Assembly: GCF_018614955.1 (NCBI RefSeq)
Contig: NZ_JAGGNV010000024.1
Span: forward strand, 1 to 64,000
Length of the DNA: 64,000 nt
Reading direction: 5' to 3'
Source: Variovorax paradoxus
GTDB lineage: Bacteria > Pseudomonadota > Gammaproteobacteria > Burkholderiales > Burkholderiaceae_C
The position numbers were made by a program, and so were the translations under genes. The stretch's first letter is position 1. Every line of letters begins with the position of its first letter. Of the stretch, positions 29,361 through 43,456 are shown piece after piece. Under the pieces are notes generated by a model, which saw nothing but the letters and a program-made list of their open reading frames with translations, made no database searches and was not told the origin of the DNA.

Positions 29361-30395
29361 CTAGCGGCGTCCGCGCTGAAGAAAGGCGACGACGATGATC
29401 ACGATGCCTTGCACCGCGGCGTTGAGATACACGCTGATGATGCTGGTGAGGTTCAGGATGTTGCTGATCACCGAGAGCAGGATGGCGCCGATCACAGTGC
29501 CGGTGATGCTGCCCGCGCCGCCCTTGAGCGCGGTGCCGCCGACGATGACCGCGGCGATGGCTTCGAGCTCCCACAGGAGGCCGGTGGTCGGCGAGGCCGA
29601 GCCCAGGCGCGGCACGTAGAGCAGCGTCGCGATGCCGACGCAGACACCGAGCAGCACGTAGGTGAGGATCTTCACGTTGTCGACGCCGACCGCCGCATAG
29701 CGCGCAACCTGCTCGTTGGATCCGATGGCCTGCACGTAGCGGCCGTAGGCGGTGCGGTTCAGGATCACGCCGCCGATGATCGCGACGATGAGGAACACCC
29801 ACACGGGCACCGGGATGCCCAGCAAGCTCGCGTAGTAGACCGGCGCATAGAGATCGGAGAGCTCGTTGTCGAGCGTGAGCGCGCCGCCGTCGGCGAAGTA
29901 GGTCAGGTAGGCGCGGAAAATGCCGAGCGTGCCCAGCGTCACGATGAAGGGTTCGATGCGCCCCTTGGTGATGAGCAGGCCGTGCGCGAGCCCGAAGGCC
30001 GCGCCCAGCGCCACGGCGAGCAGCGCGCCGAGCACCACCGCCAGCAGCGGCGAGCCGAACATCGGACCCATCGCGTTGATGAACATGATCACGCAGCCCG
30101 CGATCAGCGCCGCCATCGAGCCCACCGAGAGGTCGATGCCGCCCGAGATGATCACGAAGCACATGCCCACCGCGATGATGCCGATGAAGGCGGTGCGCGT
30201 GAGCACGTTCATCGCGTTGTCGACGGTGGCGAAGTCGCTGTTGAGCATGGTGCCGGCGATGCACAGCAGCACCAGGCCGATGACCGGGCCGAGCCCGTGC
30301 AGGCGCTCGGTCCAGCGCGGCTTGCTTTCGGAGCGATGCGCTGCGCCTGCAGCCGTTGCGGCTTCAGGCGTGGCTGGTTGCGGTTCCGGTGGCAT
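29361..30395 (-). CDS. sugar ABC transporter permease (RbsC-like)
   Basis: The 344-residue inner-membrane protein has about ten hydrophobic segments and the RbsC-type signature [39 protein letters not shown] and [19 protein letters not shown]. The first 30 residues are a soluble Pro/Ala/Glu leader. I start at the ATG at 30395 because the longer frame lies inside the ATPase gene; even so it overlaps that gene's end by about 32 bases, and GAGGAG lies a little upstream. Confidence 0.93.
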   Translation of the reverse strand: MPPEPQPATPEAATAAGAAHRSESKPRWTERLHGLGPVIGLVLLCIAGTMLNSDFATVDNAMNVLTRTAFIGIIAVGMCFVIISGGIDLSVGSMAALIAGCVIMFINAMGPMFGSPLLAVVLGALLAVALGAAFGLAHGLLITKGRIEPFIVTLGTLGIFRAYLTYFADGGALTLDNELSDLYAPVYYASLLGIPVPVWVFLIVAIIGGVILNRTAYGRYVQAIGSNEQVARYAAVGVDNVKILTYVLLGVCVGIATLLYVPRLGSASPTTGLLWELEAIAAVIVGGTALKGGAGSITGTVIGAILLSVISNILNLTSIISVYLNAAVQGIVIIVVAFLQRGRR

Positions 30396-31881
30396 GAGCG
30401 ATGAGCTCCTCTTCTGTGAGTTGATCGGCGTCGAGGGTGCTGACGAGCCGGCCCGCACGCATCACCGCGACGCGGTGGCACAGGCCGATCAGCTCCATCA
30501 GCTCCGACGAGACGACGATCACGGCCAGCCCTTCGCGGGCGAGCTTCTGGATCAGGAAATAGATGTCGCGCTTGGCGCCGACGTCCACGCCGCGCGTGGG
30601 CTCGTCGAGCACCACCACCTTGGGCTGCGGCTGCAGCACCTTGGCGAGCGCGAGCTTCTGCTGGTTGCCGCCCGAGAGCGAGGAGGCGCGCGCGTCGAGG
30701 TCGCCGGTGCGGATGCCGTAGTCCTTCACCGCCGCGGCCAGCGCGCTGCGCTCGGCCTCGGGGTGCAGCCACGGCGTGGCATAGCGCTCGAGCGCCATCA
30801 GCGTGAGGTTCTGGCGCAGGCCGAGGTGCACATGCAGCCCCTTGCCCTTGCGGTCTTCGCTGAGATAGGTGAAGCCGTGCTTGGCGGCATCGCGCGGGTT
30901 GCGCAGCTGCACCGGGCGGCCCTGGATCTCGACGCTGCCGCTCGCAGGGCGGAGGCCCATCAGACCCTCGAAGAGCTCGGTGCGGCCGGCGCCGACCAGG
31001 CCGGCGAAGCCGAGGATCTCGCCGGGGCGCACCTCGAAGCTCGCATCCTCGGCCCAGCCGGGCACGCTGAAGCGGCGCACCTGCATCGCAGGCGCCGCGT
31101 CCGCGACCACGACATCGCGCGGCGGATACAGGTCGGCGAGCTCGCGGCCGACCATCAGGTTGGCCATCTGGTGGCGCGTGAGTTCGGAGGTCGGCGCGCG
31201 CGTCACGAAGCGGCCGTCGCGCATCACGATCACTTCGTCGGTGATGCGCTCGACCTCGTCGAGCTTGTGCGAGATGTAGACGACGGTCACGCCGTCGGCG
31301 CGCAGCTGCGCGATCAGCTTGAACAGACGCTCGGTCTCGCCGGGTGTGAGCGTGGCGGTCGGCTCGTCCATGATCAGGAGACGCGCATGGCGCGAGACCG
31401 CCTTGGCGATCTCGACCAGCTGCTTCTCGGCGACGATCAGGCGGCGCACCTTGGTGCGCGGGTCGACCTGGAGGCCGACCTGCGCGAGTGCGGCGGCGGC
31501 TTCGCGCTCCATCGCGGCGTCGTCGAGCAGCCAGCCTTTCTTCTTTTCGTGGCCGAGGAAGATGTTCTGCGCCACGCTCAGGTCTTCCGCCAGGTTGAAC
31601 TCCTGGTGGATCAGCACGATGCCGAGCGCTTCCGCATCGCGCGAGCTGACGAAGTGCTGCGGCTCGCCGTTCACGCGCACGACGCCGCCGGTGATCGATT
31701 CGTAGCCGGCGAGGATCTTCATCAGCGTGGACTTGCCCGCACCGTTCTCGCCGAGCAGTCCGTAGACGCGGCCCGGCTCGATGGCGAAGCTCACGCCGTG
31801 CAGCACCTGCACCGGGCCGAAGGCCTTCACCACCTGCTCGAATTCGACAGCGACGCTGCGCCTGGGCTGCTGCTGCGTCAT
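30364..31881 (-). CDS. sugar ABC transporter ATP-binding protein (RbsA/MglA-like)
   Basis: The 505-residue protein has two ABC cassettes. The first has Walker [10 protein letters not shown], a Q-loop in [14 protein letters not shown] and Walker [14 protein letters not shown]. The second has a degenerate P-loop [11 protein letters not shown], the signature [15 protein letters not shown] and [17 protein letters not shown]. This asymmetry is normal in carbohydrate-uptake (CUT2) ATPases. It powers the importer formed with the neighbouring permease and binding protein. The ATG at 31881 overlaps the ROK regulator stop by 4 bases. Confidence 0.96.
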   Translation of the reverse strand: MTQQQPRRSVAVEFEQVVKAFGPVQVLHGVSFAIEPGRVYGLLGENGAGKSTLMKILAGYESITGGVVRVNGEPQHFVSSRDAEALGIVLIHQEFNLAEDLSVAQNIFLGHEKKKGWLLDDAAMEREAAAALAQVGLQVDPRTKVRRLIVAEKQLVEIAKAVSRHARLLIMDEPTATLTPGETERLFKLIAQLRADGVTVVYISHKLDEVERITDEVIVMRDGRFVTRAPTSELTRHQMANLMVGRELADLYPPRDVVVADAAPAMQVRRFSVPGWAEDASFEVRPGEILGFAGLVGAGRTELFEGLMGLRPASGSVEIQGRPVQLRNPRDAAKHGFTYLSEDRKGKGLHVHLGLRQNLTLMALERYATPWLHPEAERSALAAAVKDYGIRTGDLDARASSLSGGNQQKLALAKVLQPQPKVVVLDEPTRGVDVGAKRDIYFLIQKLAREGLAVIVVSSELMELIGLCHRVAVMRAGRLVSTLDADQLTEEELIAHATGTATSHA

Positions 31882-33080
31882 GGCGCGACCCCGCGAACCT
31901 TGAGCGTCTCGTGCATGGCCAGCACGCCGGCACCGATCAGCCCGGCCTGCGTGCCGAGCGGCGTGTACTGGATCTCGAGATGCCGTGTCGAGAGGGCGAG
32001 CGAGCGCTGGTACACGCTCTGGCGCAGGGCCGCGAGAAACAGCGGACCGATGCGCGTGATGCCGCCGCCGATGAACACGTGCGACGGGTTGAAGAAGTTG
32101 ACGATCGAGGCCAGCATCTGGCCGATCAGGTTGCCGGCGCGCTGCACGATCGCGTTGGCCGCCGCATCGCCGGCGCGGCTCGCTTGGCCGACGTCGACGG
32201 CGTCGATGCGGCCCTGCGTGCGCAGCCGCTCGGCCAGCGCGGCGCTCTCGCCGGCTTCGGCCGCCTGCACGGCCATGCGCGTGATGGCCGGGCCGGCCGC
32301 CATGGCCTCCACGCAGCCGAGGTTGCCGCAGTGGCAGCGCGGACCTTCCTGGTCGACGCAGATGTGGCCGACGTCGCCGGCCGAGCCCGCGGCGCCGCGG
32401 TACACCTCGCCGTGGCAGACGATGCCGCAGCCGATGCCGGTGCCGATCTTGATGACGAGGAAATTGGAGAGCGAGCGCTTCAGGCGCCAGAGCTCGCCGA
32501 GCGCCATCAGGTTCACGTCGTTGTCGACGAAGACCGGCGCCGCGTAGTCCTCGCGCAGGTAGTCGCGGATCGAGAAGCTGTCCCAGGCCGGCATCAGCGG
32601 TGGGTTCACGAGCTGGCCGATCTCGAAGTTGACCGGCCCCGGCACGCCGATGCCGATGCCGATCACCTGCTTGGGCTCGAAGCCGCATCGGCCCAGCAGC
32701 TCGCGAATCAGCACGCGCACGCGGGCCAGCACCACGCCCGGGCCTTCGCGCACGTCGGCCGGCTCCGCATGCTGGGCCAGCACCGTGAGGTCGGGCCGCA
32801 GCACCGCGACGTCGAGGCTGGTGGCGCCGATGTCCACGCCGACCAGCACGCCGAGGCCCGCATGGAGCTGGAGGTTCTCGGCCCGCCGGCCGCCGGAGGA
32901 GCGCTGCAGGCCGGCTTCGGCCAAGAGGCCCTGCTCGACCAGGCCGGCGATCAGCGCATTGGCCTTGCTCTTGGAGAAGCCCAGCTTTTCGGCCATGCCA
33001 TGGCGCGAGCCGCCGGCCGACCAGAAGGTCGTCTCCAGCAGCTGCATCTCGTCGGCAGTGAGGCCGCTCCAGGTGCCCAA
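31878..33080 (-). CDS. ROK family transcriptional regulator of the sugar operon
   Basis: The protein (400 residues from the start chosen) has an N-terminal winged helix (FWSAGGSRHGMAEKLGFSKS, KANALIAGLVEQGLL) and a ROK domain: GVLVGVDIGATSLDVAVL, FVDNDVNLMALGEL, VIKIGTGIGCGIV. The zinc motif CHCGNLGCVE sits near residue 270. It probably represses the operon it starts until a sugar binds. A TTG at 33080 with GGAGA six bases upstream fits best. The ATG at 33194 would add 38 residues of unlikely composition and leave almost no room after the ATP-synthase terminator. Confidence 0.88.
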   Translation of the reverse strand: MGTWSGLTADEMQLLETTFWSAGGSRHGMAEKLGFSKSKANALIAGLVEQGLLAEAGLQRSSGGRRAENLQLHAGLGVLVGVDIGATSLDVAVLRPDLTVLAQHAEPADVREGPGVVLARVRVLIRELLGRCGFEPKQVIGIGIGVPGPVNFEIGQLVNPPLMPAWDSFSIRDYLREDYAAPVFVDNDVNLMALGELWRLKRSLSNFLVIKIGTGIGCGIVCHGEVYRGAAGSAGDVGHICVDQEGPRCHCGNLGCVEAMAAGPAITRMAVQAAEAGESAALAERLRTQGRIDAVDVGQASRAGDAAANAIVQRAGNLIGQMLASIVNFFNPSHVFIGGGITRIGPLFLAALRQSVYQRSLALSTRHLEIQYTPLGTQAGLIGAGVLAMHETLKVRGVAP

Positions 33081-33206
33081 GCTTTGTCTCCAGTGGTCGT
33101 TCTTCGTTACCCTGCGGCCTCTACGGACCCGGGCGAAGGCGAATACTAGGCGCTGGGCTTCAGCCGAACAAGATTGAACTTCGGCCTGATTCAAACCGAA
33201 GGGTAT

Positions 33207-33232
33207 GAAAAAAGCCGCCCGGAGGCGGCTCT
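33207..33232 (-). terminator. terminator of the ATP synthase operon
   Basis: On the minus strand AGCCGCC and GGCGGCT pair over a 4-base loop, followed by TTTTTTC. It lies 25 bases after the atpC stop and isolates the ATP synthase operon from the ROK/sugar operon. Confidence 0.93.
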
Positions 33233-33254
33233 TTCGAAGGACAGCACTGCTGCC

Positions 33255-33674
33255 TTACTTTTTTTGGCGGTATTTGCGGAGTGCGGCGATCTGAGCGGCC
33301 ATCACGGCCAGTTCCGATTGCGCCAGCGCGATGTCGATGTCGCTCCTGGCGTTCTTGAGCGCTTCCTCGGCTGCGGCCTTCGCCTTGCTGGCCTTCTCGT
33401 CGTCGAGGTCCTTGCCGCGGATCGCGGTGTCGGACAGCACGGTCACGGTGCTGGGCTGCACTTCCAGGATGCCGCCGGCCACGAAGACGAATTCCTCGCC
33501 GCCGTCGGCCGTCTCGATGCGCACCGCACCCGGACGGATGCGCGTGATCAGCGGCGTGTGGCGCGGATAGATGCCGAGCTCGCCAGCTTCGCCGGGCAGC
33601 GCGACGAACTTGGCCTCGCCCGAGAAGATGGACTCCTCGGCACTGACCACGTCGACGTGAATGGTGTTTGCCAT
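33255..33674 (-). CDS. atpC: F1Fo ATP synthase subunit epsilon
   Basis: The 139-residue subunit links gamma to the c-ring and inhibits ATP hydrolysis. The N-terminal beta-sandwich is visible ([39 protein letters not shown]), followed by the C-terminal helical hairpin ([20 protein letters not shown], then the [15 protein letters not shown] end). It is the last gene of the operon, 18 bases after atpD, and a terminator follows. Confidence 0.98.
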   Translation of the reverse strand: MANTIHVDVVSAEESIFSGEAKFVALPGEAGELGIYPRHTPLITRIRPGAVRIETADGGEEFVFVAGGILEVQPSTVTVLSDTAIRGKDLDDEKASKAKAAAEEALKNARSDIDIALAQSELAVMAAQIAALRKYRQKK

Positions 33675-33692
33675 CTGGATTCCTATGCCGCC

Positions 33693-35126
<1,434 letters not shown>

Positions 35127-35160
35127 TTAAATCTGGTTGAGGTCGAAGGACCGAAGGTCT

Positions 35161-36036
35161 TCAGACGCCTGCGGCCGCCGCAGCGCCCGAAACGATCTCC
35201 GACAGCTCTTTGGTGATGCCGGCCTGGCGGGTCTTGTTGTAGACCAGCTTGAGCTCGTCGATCACGTTGCCGGCGTTGTCGGTGGCAGACTTCATGGCGA
35301 CCATGCGCGCCGACTGCTCCGACGCCATGTTCTCGGCCACGGCCTGGTACACCAGCGACTCGACGTAGCGCACCAGCAGCTCGTCGATCACGCTCTGGGC
35401 ATCGGGCTCGTAGATGTAGTCCCAGGAGTGCTGGCCCTTTTCCATCTTCAGCGACTCGGCGGCCAGCGGCAGCAGCTGCTCGACCACCGACTCCTGGCGC
35501 ATCGTGTTGATGAACTTGGTGTAGCAGAGGTAGACCGCGCTGAGCTTGCCCTCGGCGTACGCGTCGAGCAGCACCTTGACCGGGCCGATCAGCTTGTCGA
35601 GGTGCGGCGTATCGCCCAGCTGGGTGACATGCGAGACCACGCGGGCGCCGATGCGGTTCAGAAAGCCCAGGCCCTTGTTGCCGATCGCCACCGCCTCGAC
35701 GGCGACGCCGGCCGACTGCTGCTCGCGCAGCTTGGTCGTCACGACGCGCAGCACGTTGGTGTTCATGCCGCCGCACAGGCCCTTGTCGGTCGTCACGACG
35801 ATGAAGCCCGCGGCCTTCACGTCGTTGACCTTCATGAAGGCGTGCGTGTACTCCGGGTTCGCCTGGCCGAGGTTGGCCGCGATGTTGCGGATCTTCTCGC
35901 TGTAGGGGCGGGCGGCGCGCATGCGTTCCTGCGCCTTGCGCATCTTCGACGCGGCCACCATTTCCATGGCCTTGGTGATCTTCTTGGTGTTCTCCACCGA
36001 TTTGATCTTGCCGCGGATTTCCTTACCAGCTGCCAT
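35161..36036 (-). CDS. atpG: F1 ATP synthase subunit gamma
   Basis: The 291-residue central shaft has the two long helices at its ends ([20 protein letters not shown], then [20 protein letters not shown]) and the middle Rossmann-like part ([20 protein letters not shown]). The C-terminus is the conserved [19 protein letters not shown]. It sits between atpA (21 bases upstream) and atpD. A complete, normal gene. Confidence 0.98.
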   Translation of the reverse strand: MAAGKEIRGKIKSVENTKKITKAMEMVAASKMRKAQERMRAARPYSEKIRNIAANLGQANPEYTHAFMKVNDVKAAGFIVVTTDKGLCGGMNTNVLRVVTTKLREQQSAGVAVEAVAIGNKGLGFLNRIGARVVSHVTQLGDTPHLDKLIGPVKVLLDAYAEGKLSAVYLCYTKFINTMRQESVVEQLLPLAAESLKMEKGQHSWDYIYEPDAQSVIDELLVRYVESLVYQAVAENMASEQSARMVAMKSATDNAGNVIDELKLVYNKTRQAGITKELSEIVSGAAAAAGV

Positions 36037-36057
36037 TGGGGCTCCTTGCGTGGTCGA

Positions 36058-37611
<1,554 letters not shown>

Positions 37612-37647
37612 GACTCTTTCCTTCTTTCTTTGTAAGGGCTGACGGCC

Positions 37648-38178
37648 TCAGGCTGCCAGCGCAACTTTCATTTGTTCGAGGCGCGCCTTGACGGAGGTGT
37701 CGAGCACCTCGTCACCCACCACCACACGAATGCCGCCGATGAGGGCCGGCTCTTGCTGGACCGTGACCTGCAGCTTGCGGCCGAAGCGCTTTTCGAGCGT
37801 CGCAGCAACGCCATTCAGCGCTGCCGCATCGATCGGGAAGGCGCTGTACACCACGGCGTCGGACGAACCGCTTTGCGCATTCGCCAGGGCCCGGAACTGC
37901 TTCGCGATTTCCGGCAGTGCGGAAAAGCGCCCGTTCTCGAGCAGGGCCATCAGGAAGTTGTTGGCGGCAGCCGGCAACTCAGCGCCGTAAGCGCCGGCGA
38001 TGACGCCGAGCACCTGCTCGGGCGTGACCTTGGGGTTGTCCGCGAACTGCTGAAGTTCGGGGCTGGCGGCGATGGCGGCGACTTTTTCGAGCCAGGCGCC
38101 GGCGCCTGCCAGGTCCGACGAAGACGCCTTGAAAAGCGCTTCGGCGTAGGGACGTGCAATGGTGGCGAGTTCTGCCAT
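37648..38178 (-). CDS. atpH: F1Fo ATP synthase subunit delta
   Basis: The 176-residue subunit is part of the peripheral stalk and binds F1 to the b dimer. The N-terminal helical bundle ([32 protein letters not shown]) and the C-terminal motif ([35 protein letters not shown]) are typical. It starts 8 bases after atpF. Confidence 0.98.
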   Translation of the reverse strand: MAELATIARPYAEALFKASSSDLAGAGAWLEKVAAIAASPELQQFADNPKVTPEQVLGVIAGAYGAELPAAANNFLMALLENGRFSALPEIAKQFRALANAQSGSSDAVVYSAFPIDAAALNGVAATLEKRFGRKLQVTVQQEPALIGGIRVVVGDEVLDTSVKARLEQMKVALAA

Positions 38179-38186
38179 GGCTTCGA

Positions 38187-38657
38187 TCAGAGTTCGGTCT
38201 GCAGGCGGGCGAGCAAATCGGCGTGCACGGCCGGATTCACTTCCTTGCGCAGGATCTGCTCGGCGCCCTTGACGGCCAGCGCGGCGACCTGCTCGCGCAG
38301 CACCTCGCGCGCCTTCACGGCCTGCTGCTCGGCTTCGGCGCGAGCGGCGACGACGATCTTGTTGCCTTCTTCCGTGGCGCGGGCCTTGGCCTCTTCAACG
38401 ATGGCCTGCGCACGACGTTCGGCATCGGCAAGACGTTGCGCGGACTCGTTGCGCGCCTTGCCCAGTTCGACTTCCACCCGCTTGTCCGCATCGGACAGCG
38501 CGGCCTTGGCCTTGTCGGCAGCAGCCAGGCCATCGGCGATCTTCTGGGCACGCTCATCCAGCGCCTTGGCGATCGGCGGCCACACGAACTTCATCGTGAA
38601 CCCGACAAGAATCAGGAACACGATCATCTGGACGATCAGGGTACCGGTAATGCTCAC
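38187..38657 (-). CDS. atpF: F1Fo ATP synthase subunit b
   Basis: The 156-residue stator subunit has one N-terminal membrane helix ([20 protein letters not shown]) and then a long uninterrupted Ala/Glu/Lys/Arg coiled coil reaching the end. It forms the dimeric peripheral stalk with delta. The gene lies 49 bases downstream of atpE. Confidence 0.98.
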   Translation of the reverse strand: MSITGTLIVQMIVFLILVGFTMKFVWPPIAKALDERAQKIADGLAAADKAKAALSDADKRVEVELGKARNESAQRLADAERRAQAIVEEAKARATEEGNKIVVAARAEAEQQAVKAREVLREQVAALAVKGAEQILRKEVNPAVHADLLARLQTEL

Positions 38658-38706
38658 TTTTCACCCTCTCTTTGGGATTGGATCCGACGAGAAGCCGGGT
38701 CCCCGA

Positions 38707-39018
<312 letters not shown>

Positions 39019-39031
39019 CTAAAAGAGCGGA

Positions 39032-39901
39032 TCAGTGGTGATCGTGCGCCTGGCCCACGTACACCAGCGCCAGCATCATGAACACGAAGGCCTGCAGCGT
39101 GATGATCAGGATGTGGAAGATGGCCCACGCGGTGCCCGCGACGATGTGGCCGAGCGCCAGGAACACGCCCGTGGCCGACAGCGTCCAGGCGCCGCCCATC
39201 AACGCGATGAGCAGGAAGATCAGTTCGCCGGCGTACATGTTGCCGAACAGACGCATGCCGTGCGACACGGTCTTGGCGATGAACTCGATCAGTTGCATCG
39301 CGAAATTGAAGGGGTAGAGCGCCCAGTGGTTGCCGAAGGGCGCGGTGAACAGCTCGTGAATCCAGCCGCCGAGGCCCTTGATCTTGATGTTGTAGAAGAG
39401 ACAGATCAGCAGCACCGAGACCGACATGCCCATGGCGACCGACAGGTCGGCGGTGGGAACGACGCGCAGGTAGGCATGGTGCGGGTCGCCGCCGGCCACG
39501 CCGAAGATCCAGCCCCAGATCGCCGGGAACAGGTCGACCGGGAACAGGTCCATCGCATTGAGCATGAAGATCCACACGAAGATGGTCAGCGCCAGCGGCG
39601 CGACGAACTTGCGGCTGTTGGCGTTGTGGACGATGCCCTTGGCCTGCTGGTCGACCACTTCGATCAGGATCTCGACCGCGGCCTGGAAGCGGCCGGGGAC
39701 GCCCGAGGTCGCCTTGCGCGCAGCCAACCACAGCACCCAGCAGCCCAGCACGCCGAGCAGGATCGAGAAGAACAGGGAGTCGAAGTTGAAAACCGAGAAG
39801 TCGGCAACACCTGCCGGCTTGGAGCTCTGAAGATGCGTCAAGTGGTGAACGATGTATTCACCAGCGGTCTGACCATGTTCCGCAGCGTTTTCAGCAGCCA
39901 T
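39032..39901 (-). CDS. atpB: F1Fo ATP synthase subunit a
   Basis: The 289-residue membrane subunit forms the proton half-channels. The essential Arg is in [20 protein letters not shown], the first helix is [18 protein letters not shown], and the C-terminal helix [20 protein letters not shown] is intact. The N-terminus has a soluble His/Glu-rich segment. It begins 3 bases after atpI. Confidence 0.98.
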   Translation of the reverse strand: MAAENAAEHGQTAGEYIVHHLTHLQSSKPAGVADFSVFNFDSLFFSILLGVLGCWVLWLAARKATSGVPGRFQAAVEILIEVVDQQAKGIVHNANSRKFVAPLALTIFVWIFMLNAMDLFPVDLFPAIWGWIFGVAGGDPHHAYLRVVPTADLSVAMGMSVSVLLICLFYNIKIKGLGGWIHELFTAPFGNHWALYPFNFAMQLIEFIAKTVSHGMRLFGNMYAGELIFLLIALMGGAWTLSATGVFLALGHIVAGTAWAIFHILIITLQAFVFMMLALVYVGQAHDHH

Positions 39902-39904
39902 CCG

Positions 39905-40405
39905 TTACTCGTCTTTAAGTTTCAAGCGCCGGGGAGCCAGCATCACTGCCACCCACGCCGCCTTCATTGTCACCACCAGGCCGACCAGCATCGCCGGCCA
40001 GCTCAGCGCCGTTACCAGCCTTGGTGCGGCGATCAGCATCGCCACCGTCAAGGCCATCTTGACCATTTCCCACAAGAAGAATCCGAACACCGCAGTGCCC
40101 GGATTCAAGGAAGAGAACCTTCCGGTGAGCCCCCGCGCGAACACCGCAGTGGGAATGACCACTGCCAGTGCGCCGTATCCGGCGGACCACCCCAGATTTT
40201 GCCTCCCTGTCAGGCCCCAGGCGGCCAACGCCACCAGCAGCCCCGCTCCGACCTGAACCGCGATCACGCGCCAGGGCGAGATCGACGGCTTCTTTTCTCG
40301 CAGCCGTTGGGCCTCTTCGGCGGTCAACGGCTTGAAGTCAGCATCCGGGTCTTGAGCGTCCTCTCGGACTTCCCTCTCTCTCACATCGCGGGCGATTGTT
40401 TTCAT
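39905..40405 (-). CDS. atpI: ATP synthase accessory protein AtpI
   Basis: The 166-residue protein is the first gene of the operon. A charged N-terminus of about 45 residues precedes four membrane helices (VIAVQVGAGLLVALAAWGL, YGALAVVIPTAVFARGL, AVFGFFLWEMVKMALTVAML, AMLVGLVVTMKAAWVAVML). AtpI proteins aid c-ring assembly but are not essential in most bacteria. The charged leader is longer than in E. coli. Confidence 0.93.
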   Translation of the reverse strand: MKTIARDVREREVREDAQDPDADFKPLTAEEAQRLREKKPSISPWRVIAVQVGAGLLVALAAWGLTGRQNLGWSAGYGALAVVIPTAVFARGLTGRFSSLNPGTAVFGFFLWEMVKMALTVAMLIAAPRLVTALSWPAMLVGLVVTMKAAWVAVMLAPRRLKLKDE

Positions 40406-40452
40406 TTCGAATGAAGCCCGGATGACGACCCAGAATTTCTACAAAGCCATTG

Positions 40453-40458
40453 ATTATA
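40453..40458 (-). promoter_or_regulatory. -10 box of the ATP synthase operon
   Basis: On the minus strand TATAAT stands 47 bases before the atpI start, giving a leader of about 40 bases. No clear TTGACA-like -35 is visible. The divergent promoter for the aminotransferase lies about 110 bases away. Confidence 0.6.
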
Positions 40459-40566
40459 AGTAAAAACCCATGCCTCTCCGCCATGTTCCGGGCCAGGCTC
40501 GCAAAACATCCTTGCCCCGCGCTGCGGCAAGCGCGCAGCGCTTGGAAAGCAAGGAAGAGCCCCCAC

Positions 40567-40572
40567 CATAAT
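40567..40572 (+). promoter_or_regulatory. -10 box abutting the aminotransferase start, possible leaderless mRNA
   Basis: CATAAT ends five bases before the ATG, and TTGGAA at 40542 could be the -35 with a long 19-base spacer. A transcript starting about 6 bases after the box would begin at the start codon itself. No purine-rich ribosome site lies between. Confidence 0.5.
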
Positions 40573-40577
40573 CTCTT

Positions 40578-41483
40578 ATGCATCCGATCGCCGACGCCCT
40601 CCCCGACTCTCTCTGCTATCTCGACGGTACCTACGCGCCGCTTCGCGACACCAAGGTCAGCGTACTCGACCGCGGCTTCATCTTCGGCGACGGCGTCTAT
40701 GAAGTGGTGCCGGTCTACGGCGGCGTGCCCTTCTGCTTCGAAGAACACATGGCGCGGCTCGACCGCTCGCTGGGCGAACTGCGCATCGCCAATCCGTTGA
40801 CGCATGCGCAATGGCGTGCGATCACGATGCATCTCATCGATGCCAGCCCGCCTTCCGAGCGCGCGGCCGTGCAGGCCATCTACATCCAGGTCACGCGCGG
40901 CGTGGCCCCGCGCGAGCATGCGATGGTGCAGGGCCTCGTGCCCACCGTCTTCGTCATGCTGAACCCGATGAAGCCGGTGTCCGACGCGATGCGCGCCAAG
41001 GGCGTCGCTTGCGTGAGCGCGCACGACTTCCGCTGGCAGAAGGCCCACATCAAAAGCACCAGCCTGCTGGGCGCGGTGTTGGCGCGGCAGATCAGCGTCG
41101 AGGCCGGCGCGGCCGAGACCATCATGTTCCGCGGCGACTGGCTCAGCGAGGCATCGTCGAGCAACGTCTGGGTGGTGAAGGACGGCGCGGTCTACGGACC
41201 GCCCAAGGACGAGCTGGTGCTCACGGGCATCCGCTACGGCCTGATCGAGCGCATCTGCGCCGAGGCGAACATCCCCTTCTCGCTGCGCCGCATTGCACGC
41301 GACGAAGTCTTCGGCGCCGACGAACTGCTGCTGTCCTCGGCCAGCAAGGAAGTGCTGCCGGTGGTCACGCTCGACGGCCAGACCATCGGATCGGGACGTC
41401 CTGGCCCGGTCTTCCAGGCGTTGCACGCGGGCTACCAGCGGGCCATCGAGCGCAGCGCGCAAGAGCAAGGAGTGCCTGCATGA
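40578..41483 (+). CDS. dat: D-amino acid aminotransferase (class IV PLP enzyme)
   Basis: The 301-residue enzyme is a fold-IV transaminase. Conserved blocks are the start region [20 protein letters not shown], the PLP Lys159 in [10 protein letters not shown], the Glu in [20 protein letters not shown] and the phosphate cup LTGIRYGLI. It most resembles D-alanine transaminases, which make D-glutamate and D-alanine for the cell wall; a branched-chain aminotransferase is the alternative. It starts the dat-ybeD-lipB-lipA cluster found in relatives, its stop overlapping the next ATG. Confidence 0.9.
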   Translation: MHPIADALPDSLCYLDGTYAPLRDTKVSVLDRGFIFGDGVYEVVPVYGGVPFCFEEHMARLDRSLGELRIANPLTHAQWRAITMHLIDASPPSERAAVQAIYIQVTRGVAPREHAMVQGLVPTVFVMLNPMKPVSDAMRAKGVACVSAHDFRWQKAHIKSTSLLGAVLARQISVEAGAAETIMFRGDWLSEASSSNVWVVKDGAVYGPPKDELVLTGIRYGLIERICAEANIPFSLRRIARDEVFGADELLLSSASKEVLPVVTLDGQTIGSGRPGPVFQALHAGYQRAIERSAQEQGVPA

Positions 41484-41776
41484 GCCCCGCCCCCGACACC
41501 CCACCGATCGACGCCCGCAAGGAATCGCTGATCGAGTACCCCTCGCAGTTTCCGATCAAGGTCATGGGCGTCAAGGCCGATGGCTTCGTGCACGCGGTCA
41601 CGCTGATCGCCGAGCAGTTCGATCCGAACTTCGACGCCAGCACCATCGAGCTGCGCAACAGCAAGGCCGGCAACTACCTGGGCGTGACCATCACCGTCAC
41701 CGCCACCAGCCGCGAGCAGCTCGACGCAATCTACATGGCGCTGTCGCAGCACCCCATGGTCAAGGTGGTGCTCTGA
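41480..41776 (+). CDS. ybeD: DUF493 (YbeD) family protein
   Basis: The 98-residue protein matches YbeD/DUF493: [20 protein letters not shown], an ACT-like fold, and [20 protein letters not shown] ending in [11 protein letters not shown]. YbeD proteins are small cytoplasmic, possibly regulatory, proteins typically encoded next to lipB, as here. The ATG overlaps the aminotransferase stop (ATGA), indicating translational coupling. Confidence 0.93.
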   Translation: MSPAPDTPPIDARKESLIEYPSQFPIKVMGVKADGFVHAVTLIAEQFDPNFDASTIELRNSKAGNYLGVTITVTATSREQLDAIYMALSQHPMVKVVL

Positions 41777-41793
41777 GCACAGCGCTCGCGCCC

Positions 41794-42453
41794 GTGTGGC
41801 TCGGCCGCGTCGACTACGCGCCGACCTACGCGGCGATGCAGCAGGCGACGCGGGAGCGCACGCCGGACACTGCCGACGCACTCTGGATCTGCGAACACCC
41901 TCCGGTCTATACGCAGGGCCTGGCCGGCAAGGCCGACCATGTGCTGGATCCCGGCGACATCCCGATCGTGCAGACCGACCGCGGCGGCCAGGTGACCTAC
42001 CACGGCCCCGGCCAGGTGGTGGCCTACCCGCTCGTCGACCTGCGGCGCGCCGGCTACTACGTGAAGGAATACGTCTTTCGAATCGAGGAGTCGGTGATCC
42101 GCACGCTGGCGCACTTCGGCGTCACCGGCCACCGCGTGGGCGGCGCGCCGGGCATCTATGTGCGGCTCGACGACCCCTTCTCGCACGCCGCGCTGACCGG
42201 CCCGATGCATCCCACCGACCCCTTCCGCGGCCTCGGCAAGATCGCCGCGCTGGGCATCAAGGTCAGCCGCCATTGCACCTACCACGGCGTCGCGCTCAAC
42301 GTCGCGATGGACCTGGAACCCTTCTCGCGCATCAACCCTTGCGGCTACGCAGGGCTCGAAACCGTCGATCTTTCTACAATCGGCGTTCAAACAACCTGGG
42401 ACGAAGCCGCGCAGGTGCTGGCCAGCAAGCTGGCCGCCTACCTCGCGCCTTGA
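41794..42453 (+). CDS. lipB: octanoyl-ACP:protein octanoyltransferase LipB
   Basis: The 219-residue enzyme transfers octanoyl groups from acyl carrier protein to lipoyl domains, the first step of lipoate synthesis. Conserved motifs are [34 protein letters not shown], the Lys in [18 protein letters not shown] and the catalytic Cys in [11 protein letters not shown]. No ATG starts the frame. The GTG at 41794 fits the family N-terminus (WLGRVDYAP), while a CTG at 41773 overlapping the preceding stop is the alternative. Between the Gly-rich part and the Lys motif it has an insertion ([20 protein letters not shown]). Confidence 0.94.
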   Translation: MWLGRVDYAPTYAAMQQATRERTPDTADALWICEHPPVYTQGLAGKADHVLDPGDIPIVQTDRGGQVTYHGPGQVVAYPLVDLRRAGYYVKEYVFRIEESVIRTLAHFGVTGHRVGGAPGIYVRLDDPFSHAALTGPMHPTDPFRGLGKIAALGIKVSRHCTYHGVALNVAMDLEPFSRINPCGYAGLETVDLSTIGVQTTWDEAAQVLASKLAAYLAP

Positions 42454-42472
42454 GCCCCACTCAAGAGAAGCC

Positions 42473-43456
42473 ATGAGCACCCTCGAAGTCGTCCGCGACG
42501 CCCAAGGTCCCGAAAGCTACAACCCCCTGGCCAAGCAGAAGGCCGCGGCCAAGCTGTCGCGCATCCCGGTCAAGGTGATCCAGCAGGGCGAGGCGCTCAA
42601 GAAGCCCGACTGGATCCGCGTCAAGGCCGGCAGCCCGACCACCCGCTTCTACGAGATCAAGCAGATCCTGCGCGAAAGCAACCTGCACACGGTCTGCGAG
42701 GAAGCCTCCTGCCCCAACATCGGCGAGTGCTTCGGCAACGGCACCGCCACCTTCATGATCATGGGCGACAAGTGCACGCGGCGCTGCCCCTTCTGCGACG
42801 TCGGCCACGGCCGGCCCGATCCGCTGGACAAGGACGAGCCGCTGAACCTCGCCAAGACCATCGCCAAGCTGCGCCTCAAGTACGTGGTGATCACCAGCGT
42901 CGACCGCGACGACCTGCGCGACGGCGGCAGCCAGCACTTCGTCGACTGCATCCGCAACATCCGCGAGCTCTCGCCGCAAACGCAGATCGAGATCCTGGTG
43001 CCCGACTTCCGCGGCCGCGACGACCGCGCATTGGAGATCCTCAAGGCCGCGCCGCCCGACGTGATGAACCACAACCTCGAGACCGCGCCTCGCCTCTACA
43101 AGGAAGCGCGCCCCGGCAGCGACTACCAGTTCAGCCTGAACCTGCTGAAGAAGTTCAAGGCCTTGCATCCCGAGGTGCCGACCAAGAGCGGCATCATGGT
43201 CGGCCTCGGCGAAACCGACGAAGAGATCCTGCAGGTCATGCGCGACATGCGCGCGCACGACATCGACATGCTGACCATCGGCCAGTACCTCGCGCCCAGC
43301 AGCAGCCACCTGCCGGTGCGCCGCTACGTGCATCCCGACACCTTCAAGATGTTCGAGGAAGAGGCCTACAAGATGGGCTTCAGCCATGCCGCCGTCGGCG
43401 CGATGGTGCGCAGCAGCTACCACGCTGACCAGCAGGCCCACGCGGCCGGGGTCTAA
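42473..43456 (+). CDS. lipA: lipoyl synthase LipA (radical SAM)
   Basis: The 327-residue enzyme inserts two sulfurs into octanoyl chains. Both iron-sulfur sites are complete: the auxiliary cluster Cys75, Cys80 and Cys86 ([12 protein letters not shown]) and the radical-SAM cluster Cys101, Cys105 and Cys108 (CTRRCPFC). The C-terminal RSSY motif, which supplies the fourth auxiliary ligand, is present (VRSSYHADQ). It starts 19 bases after lipB. Confidence 0.98.
   Translation: MSTLEVVRDAQGPESYNPLAKQKAAAKLSRIPVKVIQQGEALKKPDWIRVKAGSPTTRFYEIKQILRESNLHTVCEEASCPNIGECFGNGTATFMIMGDKCTRRCPFCDVGHGRPDPLDKDEPLNLAKTIAKLRLKYVVITSVDRDDLRDGGSQHFVDCIRNIRELSPQTQIEILVPDFRGRDDRALEILKAAPPDVMNHNLETAPRLYKEARPGSDYQFSLNLLKKFKALHPEVPTKSGIMVGLGETDEEILQVMRDMRAHDIDMLTIGQYLAPSSSHLPVRRYVHPDTFKMFEEEAYKMGFSHAAVGAMVRSSYHADQQAHAAGV

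Noticed and set aside
29920..32547. 875-codon plus-strand frame opposite the sugar ABC genes
   Set aside because: Antisense shadow; the minus-strand ABC motifs are complete.
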